DNA from: Macrococcus armenti
GTDB lineage: Bacteria > Bacillota > Bacilli > Staphylococcales > Staphylococcaceae
Assembly: GCF_020097135.1 (NCBI RefSeq)
Contig: NZ_CP083608.1
Coordinates: 496,001-560,000 of the forward strand
Direction: 5' to 3'
Length of the DNA stretch: 64,000 nucleotides
Notes under the pieces: model-generated
The model's database searches: none
The model's input: only the letters and a program-made list of their open reading frames with translations
Told to the model about the DNA's origin: nothing
In this document: positions 7,943 through 16,974 of the stretch, piece after piece
Layout: each line of letters starts with the position of its first letter
How positions within the stretch are numbered: the stretch's first letter is position 1
Program-made: the position numbers and the translations under genes

Positions 7943-8167
7943 ATGTTCTTATTCATATTAATTATGACGATGCTAATTTTAGGATTAGTACTTGGTGTAT
8001 ATACGATGAATGAAATCGTACTAAGTGAGTTTAAAAAGAATCGTACGCAGCAGGCATATATATATTTATACGCAACCATGTTCGGTGCAGTTATCATTGT
8101 GACAGCAATCGCATACTGTTTTCAAAATATAATGATAGAATTTTCGAATCTATTCTACCGATCGTAG
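7943..8167 (+). CDS. small two-helix membrane protein of unknown function
   Basis: 74 residues with two transmembrane helices (about 2-20 and 45-62) joined by a basic loop (EFKKNRTQQ). I do not recognise the family. AGGTGACG precedes the ATG and a strong terminator overlaps its stop codon, so it is expressed from its own short transcript or from the folate genes upstream. The initiation signal, the clean membrane pattern and the tight terminator make it a believable gene. Confidence 0.65.
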   Translation: MFLFILIMTMLILGLVLGVYTMNEIVLSEFKKNRTQQAYIYLYATMFGAVIIVTAIAYCFQNIMIEFSNLFYRS

Positions 8168-8185
8168 TTATCGGTAGATTTTTTT
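8154..8185 (+). terminator. terminator overlapping the stop of the small membrane protein
   Basis: TCTACCGAT and ATCGGTAGA form a 9-bp stem with a 7-base loop, then seven T. The stop codon at 8165-8167 is in the loop. Confidence 0.85.
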
Positions 8186-8248
8186 AGGTCCTGAGTCCGA
8201 TGCCAAATATATGTGTCCATATTAAAATAACGATAAAGGGGTACAACT

Positions 8249-9199
8249 ATGTCAATCATATTTGAAACTACAGGTGTATTTACAAGTTTACAACATATTG
8301 AAAATATTGAAACGGCAGCAACATCTCTTTCTGGTCCATGCGATAGCCTTGCTCATATATTAGGAAATGCACTTCTCGGTAATGATATTCATGCTGAAAC
8401 AATCGAAATGACATTTACAGCGCCAGTTATTCGTTTTAGAGAACGTGCACTTATTGCACTGACAGGTGCGGAGTTTTATGCATATACTGATGAACGTGAA
8501 ATTGCACCTTTTAAAGTGCATTTAATGGAAAAAGGTGACGTTTTAAGATTTCGTCAGCCAAAAAAAGGTACACGTGTTTATTTAGCTGTCGCAGGTGGTA
8601 TGCAGTTTATAAATAATGAAAGTGGCAATATCGTCTTAAAACAAGGTACGCGTATCGAATTTAAGCGTAATTATAATGAATTACACAAAAAGCTATTCGA
8701 TAATTTATCTGTTAGAAGACAGGCTTCATGGGGATTGGATGCATACTCTCTCGCACGTTTGTATTACTCAGATGTATTTCATATTATTCATGAAAGTGAA
8801 GCGGTATTATCATTTGATTCAAAGATTGCGATTACGAAAGACATATACACTGTAACGCAGCGCTTTGATCGCACGGGCTTTATACTTGAAGGGCTTCCGT
8901 TACAATTACGCCATAAAAGTTCGAAGCAACCCGATAGGTGTGGTGCCTTGCTACTCAATAAAAATCAAGAACTCGCTGTTTCACTGAAACATAAAACGCA
9001 TGACAGTAATTTTGAACATTTTGCAATTATTGCAGATTACCATTTAGCTAAATTATCACAAAAGAAGCCAGGTTCGAAATTATTATTCAAATGGGTCGAT
9101 ACTGAAGAATTTATACGTCAGAAAGAGAGCTATGACAACTGGATTAAAACGATTATGCACCAAATTCAGTTCCAGCATAACATTGAATTGAGTAAATAA
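8249..9199 (+). CDS. PxpC/KipA-like biotin-dependent carboxyltransferase family protein
   Basis: 316 residues. The motifs GPCDSLAHILGNALLGN, ALTGAEFYAYTDER, KGDVLRF and GTRVYLAVAGGMQ line up in order with the PxpC/KipA (5-oxoprolinase subunit, former urea amidolyase-related) family. The usual partner PxpB/KipI and PxpA are not nearby, and the family's GSRS-type motif after AVAGG is not present in its usual form, so enzymatic 5-oxoproline cleavage is uncertain. AAAGGGG precedes the ATG. The gene stands alone between a terminator and the ltaS control region. Confidence 0.8.
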   Translation: MSIIFETTGVFTSLQHIENIETAATSLSGPCDSLAHILGNALLGNDIHAETIEMTFTAPVIRFRERALIALTGAEFYAYTDEREIAPFKVHLMEKGDVLRFRQPKKGTRVYLAVAGGMQFINNESGNIVLKQGTRIEFKRNYNELHKKLFDNLSVRRQASWGLDAYSLARLYYSDVFHIIHESEAVLSFDSKIAITKDIYTVTQRFDRTGFILEGLPLQLRHKSSKQPDRCGALLLNKNQELAVSLKHKTHDSNFEHFAIIADYHLAKLSQKKPGSKLLFKWVDTEEFIRQKESYDNWIKTIMHQIQFQHNIELSK

Positions 9200-9302
9200 A
9201 ATTATCAAGAAACAATTTACACATTTATTTGCATTTTTCGGCTTAAATACTTGAATTATTACTGAAAAAAGTATAAATTAATATATTGTACGATAAATTT
9301 TT

Positions 9303-9319
9303 GTTACAACTACATTACA
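9303..9319 (+). promoter_or_regulatory. candidate WalR binding box upstream of ltaS
   Basis: GTTACA-ACTAC-ATTACA is, on the opposite strand, an exact fit to the WalR (YycF) direct-repeat pattern TGTWAH-N5-TGTWAH. It lies 86 bases before the ltaS ATG. A further TTACATGTAA palindrome follows at about 9329-9338. Read by eye; not tested. Confidence 0.6.
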
Positions 9320-9404
9320 AATAAAAATTACATGTAAATAATATAAAAATTCCGGTAAATTTGTATATTTGCTATTAGGAAGTCTGAATGATGGAGGTAT
9401 ATTG

Positions 9405-11336
9405 ATGAAAGATAAAAAAATAACAGTTTTTATGTTTTTTCTGTTAACTGTTCTTGCAGTTTCAATAAAAACATATTTTGCATATTATGTTGACTTATCG
9501 CTAGGTGTTAAAGGACTTACACAAAATTTAATATTATTAATGAACCCTTATAGTTTAGTTGCATTAATATTAAGCGTATTTTTGCTTTTTAAGGGGAAGA
9601 AAGCATTCTGGTTTATATTTACAGGTGGTTTTTTACTGACGTTCTTACTTTATGCAAACGTTGTATACTTCAGATTCTTCTCAGACTTCATAACATTCAG
9701 TACATTGAACCAAGTTAGTAATGTAGAGTCAATGTCAGGTGCACTTTGGAGCTCGTTTAAATGGTATGACTTTGTATACTTTATTGATACATTTGTTGTA
9801 TTGTTTATGCTTATAATGAGAAAACAGAAGTTCTCTACACATTCTTTCAAAAAGAAATATGTACCAGTAGTTATGGGTGTTTCAATTTCTTTATTTTTCT
9901 TAAACCTTGCATTTGCAGAAACGGATCGTCCGGAACTATTAACGCGAACATTTGACCATAAGTATTTAGTTAAGTATCTCGGACCATATAACTTTACAGT
10001 ATATGACGGTGTACAAACGATTCAGAACAATCAGCAAAAAGCACTTGCAAATTCAGATGATTTAGCAGAAGTGCAATCATATACGAAAACGAAATATGCT
10101 GCGCCAAACGGTGCGACATTTGGAATCGCAAAAGAAAAAAATGTTATTAAAATTCATTTAGAAAGTTTCCAGACATTTTTAATTAACTATAAAGTAAATG
10201 GCCAGGAAGTAACACCATATTTGAACTCACTTGCTAAAGGTGATAAAGACTTTATTTATTACGATAATTTCTTCCACCAGACAGGACAAGGAAAAACGAG
10301 TGACTCTGAGTTAACGATGGATAACTCAATTTACGGTTTACAGCAAGGTTCAGCGTATTCTCTAAAAGGAGATAATACGTATCAATCACTTCCTGCAATT
10401 ATGCATCAGAAGCAGAACTATTCAACTTCAGTAATGCATGGTGACTATAAAACTTTCTGGAACAGGGATCAAGTTTATAAACACTTCGGTGTCGATAAGT
10501 TTTATGATGCGACTTATTACGATATGAGCGAGAAAAACTTAGAGAACTTAGGACTTAAAGATAAAGAATTCTTTAAGGAATCTATTCCGTATTTAAAACA
10601 GGAAACGCAACCATTTTATTCGCATTTAATTACATTAACAAATCATTATCCATTTACGATTGATAAAGAAGAAGCAACAATCGATTCGCCAAATACGGGG
10701 AATCCGACGGTTGATGGATATGTTCAGACGGCGCGTTACTTAGATGAAGCAGTACATCAGTTTGTACAGGATTTGAAAAAAGAAGGACTGTATGATGACT
10801 CAGTAATCCTAATTTATGGTGACCATTATGGAATTTCTGAAAACCATAATAAAGCGATGGAAAAATTATTAGGTGAAGAAATTACTCCATCTAAATTTAT
10901 GGATTTACAGCGTACAGGATTATTCTTAAAAGTGCCGGGCGTTCAAGGTAAAGTTGACCACACTTATGCGAGTCAGGTTGACGTTGCACCGACGTTATTA
11001 CACTTATTAGGAATTGATGCAAAACCGTATGTTATGTTCGGAACAGATTTATTCTCTAAAGCGCATAATGATACTGTAGCATTTAGAAACGGTGACTTTA
11101 TTACACCGGATTATAAATCAATTAACGGTGTGCTCTATAGTAATAAGACAAATGAACAATTAACAGACGATAAAGAAAAAGCGAAAGCTGAAGAAATTAA
11201 ACGTCACGTTGAAAAAGAACTTGAAATGTCAGATAAATTGCTGAATGGTGATTTATTACGTTTCTATGAAAATCCAGAATTTAAAAAGATAGACCCATCT
11301 AAGTATCAGTATACAAATGGTGGCGTGAATAAATAA
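9405..11336 (+). CDS. ltaS: lipoteichoic acid synthase LtaS
   Basis: Membrane enzyme that polymerises glycerol phosphate from phosphatidylglycerol into lipoteichoic acid on the outer face of the membrane. Five N-terminal helices (about residues 5-190) are followed by a signal-peptidase-like ALA site (KALANSDD, near 215) and an extracellular sulfatase-fold domain. The catalytic threonine lies in GQGKTSDSE (near 298); metal ligands are in [16 protein letters not shown] and [12 protein letters not shown]. 643 residues, close to S. aureus LtaS, with very high similarity. The start is the ATG at 9405 after GGAGG. A WalR-like box lies upstream. Confidence 0.97.
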   Translation: MKDKKITVFMFFLLTVLAVSIKTYFAYYVDLSLGVKGLTQNLILLMNPYSLVALILSVFLLFKGKKAFWFIFTGGFLLTFLLYANVVYFRFFSDFITFSTLNQVSNVESMSGALWSSFKWYDFVYFIDTFVVLFMLIMRKQKFSTHSFKKKYVPVVMGVSISLFFLNLAFAETDRPELLTRTFDHKYLVKYLGPYNFTVYDGVQTIQNNQQKALANSDDLAEVQSYTKTKYAAPNGATFGIAKEKNVIKIHLESFQTFLINYKVNGQEVTPYLNSLAKGDKDFIYYDNFFHQTGQGKTSDSELTMDNSIYGLQQGSAYSLKGDNTYQSLPAIMHQKQNYSTSVMHGDYKTFWNRDQVYKHFGVDKFYDATYYDMSEKNLENLGLKDKEFFKESIPYLKQETQPFYSHLITLTNHYPFTIDKEEATIDSPNTGNPTVDGYVQTARYLDEAVHQFVQDLKKEGLYDDSVILIYGDHYGISENHNKAMEKLLGEEITPSKFMDLQRTGLFLKVPGVQGKVDHTYASQVDVAPTLLHLLGIDAKPYVMFGTDLFSKAHNDTVAFRNGDFITPDYKSINGVLYSNKTNEQLTDDKEKAKAEEIKRHVEKELEMSDKLLNGDLLRFYENPEFKKIDPSKYQYTNGGVNK

Positions 11337-11388
11337 AACCGATCGGAACTATAAATCTATTTAGATTTATAGTTTCAATCGGTTTTTT
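11336..11388. terminator. bidirectional terminator between ltaS and the ZIP transporter gene
   Basis: A long interrupted stem (AAACCGAT with ATCGGTTT, inside it AACTATAAATC with GATTTATAGTT) followed by a T run on plus; the symmetry lets it also end the convergent minus-strand transcript. Confidence 0.85.
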
Positions 11389-11404
11389 ATTCATTAAACT
11401 TGTA

Positions 11405-12220
11405 TTAGCCTAGTGAAACATCCAGAATCATCATAATCGTAAACCCTGCCATTAAACCAAGTGTCGCGAGATCAGTGTTGTCTCCTGACTGAGACTCAGG
11501 AATAAGCTCTTCAACGACGACGAATATCATCGCACCTGCTGCAAAGGCTAATGCATACGGCAATATAGGTGTGACAAGTAACACTGCACCTGCACCGACT
11601 ATAGCAAATATCGGTTCTACAATAGCAGAGCCGTGTCCTAAATTAAATGCCTTTAGCTTTGATTTACCATCACCATGAATTGGAAGTGAAAGTGCAGAAC
11701 CTTCGGGAATATTTTGTATACCGATACCAATTGCAAGTCCGATTGCACCCATTAATGCAGCAGTATTCCCTGTTGCAACACCACCGAAAGCGACACCTAG
11801 TGCTAGCCCTTCCGGGATATTATGCATCGTAATTGCTAAAAAAAGTAAAGTAGATTTTTTTAAGTTCGTATCAGGACCTTCATTAATGTGATTTGGATTC
11901 GAAGCATTCGGATGAATATGTGGAATAACAACATCTAGTAATCGGATAAATAAACCACCCGATAAAAATCCGATTGCTGCTGGAATCCATGGTGTGACAC
12001 CATTCTCTTCGCTAAAGCTGATTGCAGGTGCAAGTAATGACCAGAAAGATGCAGCAATCATTACACCAGCGGCAAATCCCTGCATCGTATTTAAAACTTT
12101 TTTGTTAACAGTTTTAAAGATGAAAACAATCGATGCACCGAGTGCTGTCATTAGCCATGTGAACAAACCGGCAATCCCTGCCTGAATCATCGGCGATAAT
12201 TCGCTAAACCATTCGAACAT
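11405..12220 (-). CDS. ZIP family divalent metal transporter
   Basis: A 271-residue membrane protein with eight predicted helices. The metal-binding signature helices are clear: HNIPEGLALGVAFGG (helix IV) and IGIGIQNIPEGSALSLP (helix V), and a histidine-rich loop HIHPNASNPNH sits before helix IV. Most similar to GufA/ZupT-type ZIP proteins that take up zinc or related metals; the exact metal cannot be told. The start is the ATG at 12220, five bases after AAGGAGG; an upstream in-frame ATG lacks a Shine-Dalgarno. It is monocistronic and convergent to ltaS. No Zur or MntR box was recognised upstream. Confidence 0.93.
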   Translation of the reverse strand: MFEWFSELSPMIQAGIAGLFTWLMTALGASIVFIFKTVNKKVLNTMQGFAAGVMIAASFWSLLAPAISFSEENGVTPWIPAAIGFLSGGLFIRLLDVVIPHIHPNASNPNHINEGPDTNLKKSTLLFLAITMHNIPEGLALGVAFGGVATGNTAALMGAIGLAIGIGIQNIPEGSALSLPIHGDGKSKLKAFNLGHGSAIVEPIFAIVGAGAVLLVTPILPYALAFAAGAMIFVVVEELIPESQSGDNTDLATLGLMAGFTIMMILDVSLG

Positions 12221-12344
12221 GTGTACCTCCTTATAAAAAAACTGTATAATATTATATTGATATTTATTATACATAACTATATCATAAACACATTTAATGA
12301 GATATTGTTTATTTGAAAAAGATGTAGTGATTAGGAGTTTGATG

Positions 12345-14219
12345 ATGGAAGCTTATAAAATAGAACATTTAACGAAACAATATGGTATTAAGACGGTGTT
12401 TGAAGACATTAGTTTAAGCATATCAAACGGTGATAAAATTGCGCTTGTTGGTATTAATGGAACAGGTAAGAGCGCACTGCTGAAATGCATCGCTGAAATA
12501 GAGGACCATACTGGTGTTGTTACGCATCCGAATGGTTTTACAATTGAGTATGCAGCACAATCACCAGTACTTGATGAAACGAAGTCAATAACGGATAATG
12601 TACTGGATATCAATCATCCTGTTATGAAATTATTCGCCAAATATAACAATATATTAAAATCGATGGAAACGGATTATAATGAACAGCTGGCGAATGATTT
12701 AAGTAATGTCCAGTCTCAGATAGAACAATTGGATGGCTTTACATATCGTGCATCAGCTGAGGCAATTTTAACGAAACTCGGCATAAAAGATTTGAATGTA
12801 CCAGTCAGTACGTTAAGTGGAGGTCAGAAAAAACGTGTAGCGCTTGCAAAGTCACTGCTGAAATCACCCGACTTATTATTACTCGATGAGCCTACGAACC
12901 ATCTGGATTTTGAGTCTATTTACTGGTTGATACAGTTTATTAAAAACTATAACAAAGCGGTACTTGTTGTGACCCATGACCGCTATTTCCTGAACGAAAT
13001 TACAAATAGAATCGTTGAATTACGTAACGGAAAGCTTTATCAGTACCGTGGAAATTATGAAGATTACATTGTACAAAAAGTAGAAGATGAAGTGATTCAG
13101 GCGAATCAGGAACAAAAGGAAAAGCAGCTGTATAAGCAGGAGTTAGCATGGATGCGTAAAGGCGCGAAAGCCCGTACGACGAAGCAGCAGGCAAGAATTG
13201 ATCGTTTCAGTGATATTGAGGATAAAGTAAAGTCACATACAAAATCAGAAGCGATGGAAATAGATCTAGCACATAAACGACTCGGTAAACAAGTATTTGA
13301 AATTAAAGATTTAAGTATGACGTTTAGTAATAAAAAGCTCTTTTCAAACTTTAGTGACATCGTACAGACGACAGATCGTATCGGAATTGTCGGCCAGAAT
13401 GGTACAGGGAAATCTACATTGTTAAACTTACTATCAGGAGAACTTTCGGCAAGTGAAGGTTTTATTAAAGTTGGTCAGACAGTAAGAATCGGATATTATC
13501 GACAGGAAGATATTGCGCTTGATAAAGATATGCGTATGATCGATTATTTACGTGAAAAAGCAGAAATCGGAATGACGTCAACTGGTGAGAAAGTCTCAGT
13601 AACACAATTATTAGAACGATTTTTATTTCCTTCTGCGGTACATGGTACATATATTAGTAAATTAAGTGGTGGAGAACGTAAGCGACTGTATTTGCTCAGC
13701 ATATTAATTCAAGGACCAAACGTATTACTGCTTGATGAACCGACAAATGACCTGGATACTGAGACATTAACGATATTAGAACAATATTTAGAATCATTTA
13801 ATGGAGCTGTTATTACAGTCAGTCATGACCGATACTTTTTAAATAAAGTTGTAACTTCATATTGGTACATTCATAACGGCATAGTTCATAAAGTGCTTGG
13901 TTCATTTGAAGATTATCTGACGATGAAATCACAACTAGAATTACAGACGGAAAAGAAAGCAGTTGAAAAGCCGGTTGAAAGTAAACAGAATGAAGTCAAA
14001 CAAAAACGTTTGTCTTACAAAGATAAACGCAGATTTGAGTTTTTAACTGAAGCAATTGAAACGTTGGAGCAGGAAATGGACGATATTGATGCAGCCATTG
14101 CTCAGGAAACAACTAATTATGACCGACTGAATCGACTCACAACGGAACGTAGTGAAAAAGAAGCGCTGTATGAAACATACTACGTAGAATGGGATGAATT
14201 ATCAGATCGAATGGAGTAG
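12345..14219 (+). CDS. ABC-F family ATPase (YdiF/Uup-like)
   Basis: A 624-residue soluble protein with two ABC ATPase domains and no membrane segments. Walker A: GINGTGKSALL and GQNGTGKSTLL; signatures LSGGQKKRVAL and LSGGERKRLYL; Walker B with LLDEPTNHLD and LLDEPTNDLD. A basic linker (about residues 240-320) and a C-terminal coiled-coil domain (about 530-624) are as in Uup/YdiF. These proteins act at the ribosome or on stalled/branched nucleic acids rather than in transport. The start after AGGAG was set at the second of two adjacent ATGs. Three bases separate it from recQ, so the two are co-transcribed. Confidence 0.93.
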   Translation: MEAYKIEHLTKQYGIKTVFEDISLSISNGDKIALVGINGTGKSALLKCIAEIEDHTGVVTHPNGFTIEYAAQSPVLDETKSITDNVLDINHPVMKLFAKYNNILKSMETDYNEQLANDLSNVQSQIEQLDGFTYRASAEAILTKLGIKDLNVPVSTLSGGQKKRVALAKSLLKSPDLLLLDEPTNHLDFESIYWLIQFIKNYNKAVLVVTHDRYFLNEITNRIVELRNGKLYQYRGNYEDYIVQKVEDEVIQANQEQKEKQLYKQELAWMRKGAKARTTKQQARIDRFSDIEDKVKSHTKSEAMEIDLAHKRLGKQVFEIKDLSMTFSNKKLFSNFSDIVQTTDRIGIVGQNGTGKSTLLNLLSGELSASEGFIKVGQTVRIGYYRQEDIALDKDMRMIDYLREKAEIGMTSTGEKVSVTQLLERFLFPSAVHGTYISKLSGGERKRLYLLSILIQGPNVLLLDEPTNDLDTETLTILEQYLESFNGAVITVSHDRYFLNKVVTSYWYIHNGIVHKVLGSFEDYLTMKSQLELQTEKKAVEKPVESKQNEVKQKRLSYKDKRRFEFLTEAIETLEQEMDDIDAAIAQETTNYDRLNRLTTERSEKEALYETYYVEWDELSDRME

Positions 14220-14222
14220 TTT

Positions 14223-15989
14223 ATGAAACAAATATTAGAAACATATTTTGGATATTCAAATTTTCGTCCTGGTCAGGAACAACTCATTCAAAACGCGATT
14301 TATAATATCCCGACGCTAGGTATATTACCTACTGGTGGCGGTAAATCGATATGCTATCAAGTGCCTGGCATATATAAAGGGGGATTAACACTCGTTATTA
14401 GTCCGTTAATTTCTTTAATGAAAGACCAGGTCGATGCATTAAATTCAAGCGGTATTAAAGCGCGTTATATTAACTCAGCATTAACGAAACGAGAAACGAT
14501 TGAAGTAGAAACGCAACTACTTAAAGGTGATTGTCAGTTTCTATATGTCGCACCAGAGCGGTTTGATAATATATCTTTCCAGCAACTGCTTTATAAACTG
14601 GATATTAAACTTGTTGCGTTTGATGAAGCACACTGTATATCAAAGTGGGGGCATGACTTCAGACCAAGCTATAGAAATGTCGTACAGAAAGTATTAACAC
14701 TGCCGCATAATTTCACAGTTATGGCACTAACCGCGACTGCGACAATCGATGTAAAAGAAGATATTTGTGCCTTATTATATATCGACCACAAAAATGTAAT
14801 TGAAACGAGTACGAAGCGGGACAATTTAAAATTCATCGTAGATCCAACGTATCAAAAGCAGAAGATGGTCATCGATTATATTAACAACCATAAAGATGAA
14901 TCTGGTATTATTTACGCGAGTACACGTAAACAAGTGGAAACTTTAAGTGAAGTATTCAGTGCGAAAGGAATTCAGCATGCAATCTATCATGCAGGGCTGA
15001 AAAAAGAAGAGAAAGAACATAATCAAAGCGCATTTGTACGCGATGATATACAAGTAATGATCGCAACGAATGCATTTGGTATGGGAATCGATAAATCAAA
15101 CGTCAGATATGTAATTCATTACAATATGCCGCAAGATTTAGAAAGTTATTATCAGGAAGCAGGTCGTGCGGGACGTGACGGACTGCCAAGTGAATGCATA
15201 CTTATGTACTCTGAAGCAGATATTAAGTTACAGCACTTTTTTATTGAAACAGCACCGGAAGAAGTACAGGAGTTAAAGAAAGAAAAATTAAACAAAATGA
15301 TACAGTATACGAAAACAAGGCGATGTTTGCAGTCAACGATTATACACTATTTTAATCCTAACGAGCATTTGAAAAATTGTGAACAATGTTCTAACTGTTT
15401 AAAACAGGATGAGAATTATAATATGACAACAGAAGCACAGCAAATATTAAGTTGTTTAGTGCGCATTAAAATACCGACTACGAAAATACTGTTATCTAAA
15501 GTTTTACATGGTGAGCATGACGATCAGATAAAAGTAGAAAAACTAGATAAACTTTCAACATTCGGTTTGTTAAAATCGTATGATGCAAGTGCAATACAAT
15601 CATTTATTGATACATTAATTTTTAATGGCTATATAAGAGTGCATGATCAATATTTACATTGTGCTGAAGAGGCAAAACAAATATTATTTGAAGGCGTTCA
15701 AATCAAAACATATTACAAACCAAATCAATATAACGAAAAAGTGAAAATAACGACGATGAATACAGTTGACGATACGTTGTTAAAGGCGCTGAAAGAAGCA
15801 CGTAAAACACTGAGTGATCAACTGGATGTACCACCATTTACAATCTTCTCTGACCATACATTGCAGCTATTTGCAGATAAAAAGCCGATGTCAAAAGAAG
15901 ATATGATTTTAATAGAAGGTGTAGGGTCATATAAACTTAAACATTACTGCCCTAAATTTATTGAAGTCATCCAGCAATATGTAAGCTAA
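14223..15989 (+). CDS. recQ: ATP-dependent DNA helicase RecQ
   Basis: A 588-residue 3'-5' DNA helicase. Motif 0 FRPGQEQLIQ, Walker A PTGGGKSICYQ, the DEAH box AFDEAHCISKWGHDFRP with the aromatic-rich loop, motif VI QEAGRAGRDG, the zinc-binding cysteines of the RQC domain (RRCLQS..CEQCSNC) and a C-terminal HRDC domain (about residues 510-588, ending IEVIQQY) are all present. Length is usual for bacterial RecQ. GGAG sits just before the ATG at 14223. Translationally linked to the ABC-F gene in front of it, as in other staphylococci. Confidence 0.96.
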   Translation: MKQILETYFGYSNFRPGQEQLIQNAIYNIPTLGILPTGGGKSICYQVPGIYKGGLTLVISPLISLMKDQVDALNSSGIKARYINSALTKRETIEVETQLLKGDCQFLYVAPERFDNISFQQLLYKLDIKLVAFDEAHCISKWGHDFRPSYRNVVQKVLTLPHNFTVMALTATATIDVKEDICALLYIDHKNVIETSTKRDNLKFIVDPTYQKQKMVIDYINNHKDESGIIYASTRKQVETLSEVFSAKGIQHAIYHAGLKKEEKEHNQSAFVRDDIQVMIATNAFGMGIDKSNVRYVIHYNMPQDLESYYQEAGRAGRDGLPSECILMYSEADIKLQHFFIETAPEEVQELKKEKLNKMIQYTKTRRCLQSTIIHYFNPNEHLKNCEQCSNCLKQDENYNMTTEAQQILSCLVRIKIPTTKILLSKVLHGEHDDQIKVEKLDKLSTFGLLKSYDASAIQSFIDTLIFNGYIRVHDQYLHCAEEAKQILFEGVQIKTYYKPNQYNEKVKITTMNTVDDTLLKALKEARKTLSDQLDVPPFTIFSDHTLQLFADKKPMSKEDMILIEGVGSYKLKHYCPKFIEVIQQYVS

Positions 15990-15995
15990 TTTATT

Positions 15996-16020
15996 GTTTA
16001 AACTACCAATTTTAGGTTAT
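15996..16020 (+). promoter_or_regulatory. candidate SigB promoter of the OpuC/EgtUV-type transporter
   Basis: GTTTAA, 13 bases, GGTTAT: an exact -35 and a -10 with one mismatch from the general-stress sigma-B pattern. It ends 33 bases before the ATG at 16054. Confidence 0.5.
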
Positions 16021-16053
16021 AAGTAAAACAATAAACTGTTTATGAGGTGTGAC

Positions 16054-16974
16054 ATGATAAAATTTAAAAACGTTACGAAACGTTATGGAGATAAAACCGT
16101 CGTTGATAATATCAGCTTTGAAATAAATGAAGGTGAGTTTTTCGTAATTATCGGTCCTTCTGGTAGTGGTAAGACGACAACATTAAAAATGATTAATCGG
16201 CTTATTCCGCTTTCAGAAGGGTTTATTTATTTTAAAGGTGAACCCGTAAGTGACTATAAACTAGATGAGATGCGCTGGGATATTGGTTATGTACTGCAGC
16301 AAATCGCGCTATTCCCCCATATGACGATAAAGGAGAATATTAGTCAAGTCCCTTTAATGAAGAAGTATTCACAGGAGCGTATCGATAAAGATGCCGTTAC
16401 GTTACTGAACATGGTCGGGCTTCCGAGCGATGACTTCTTAAATCGTTTTCCTGATGAATTATCAGGTGGACAGAAACAACGTGTTGGCGTTGTACGTGCA
16501 CTTATGGCAGATCCGCCTGTTATATTAATGGACGAACCATTTAGTGCGCTGGACCCGATTTCACGTGAGAAATTACAGGATGATTTAATTCGTCTGCAAT
16601 CTGAAATTAAGAAAACGATTATTTTTGTTACACATGATATATCTGAAGCATTAAAACTTGGAGATAGAATTTGTCTTATGAACAAAGGAAAAATTGAACA
16701 AATCGGAACACCTGAATCATTTATTAATACACCGAACAATGATTTCGTTAAAACGTTTATGGGTAATGCGGTTCAAACAGAGCGCTACGCAAGAAATTTA
16801 ATGCGTAATATTAATGCAGAAACGACAGCAGTAGTTGCTCCGGATGCTTCATTACCGTATGTGTACAAGTTATTAGCAGAGCATGCTTATATTGCTGTCA
16901 TTGAACATGAAACGCAAATCGGAGTAATTTCAAGAGCGGATGTATTACATCAGTTAAGTCAGGAGGCGATGTAA
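16054..16974 (+). CDS. quaternary amine/ergothioneine-type ABC transporter, ATP-binding subunit
   Basis: A 306-residue ABC ATPase of the OpuCA/ProV type. Walker A GPSGSGKTTTLKM, signature LSGGQKQRVGVVRALM, Walker B VILMDEPFSALDP and the switch histidine in FVTHD are present. After about residue 240 a short tail resembles a single, reduced CBS half (ALLAEHAYIAVIEHETQIGVISRADVL region). The start is the ATG at 16054 after GAGGTG. The stop overlaps the start of the next gene by one base. Together they form an importer for betaine, carnitine, choline or ergothioneine; the substrate is not decidable here. Confidence 0.92.
   Translation: MIKFKNVTKRYGDKTVVDNISFEINEGEFFVIIGPSGSGKTTTLKMINRLIPLSEGFIYFKGEPVSDYKLDEMRWDIGYVLQQIALFPHMTIKENISQVPLMKKYSQERIDKDAVTLLNMVGLPSDDFLNRFPDELSGGQKQRVGVVRALMADPPVILMDEPFSALDPISREKLQDDLIRLQSEIKKTIIFVTHDISEALKLGDRICLMNKGKIEQIGTPESFINTPNNDFVKTFMGNAVQTERYARNLMRNINAETTAVVAPDASLPYVYKLLAEHAYIAVIEHETQIGVISRADVLHQLSQEAM

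Noticed and set aside
12216-12229. CGAACATGTGTACC resembles a LexA box at the start of the ZIP transporter gene
   Set aside because: The right half (GTACC) differs at two positions from GTTCG and the site is within the start codon and ribosome site; a ZIP gene has no reason to be SOS-controlled.
12247-12262. TATAATATTATA palindrome upstream of the ZIP transporter as a PerR/Zur-like box
   Set aside because: It is an even palindrome, whereas the PerR box has an odd centre, and it lacks the GC-bearing Zur core; most likely A/T-rich promoter sequence.
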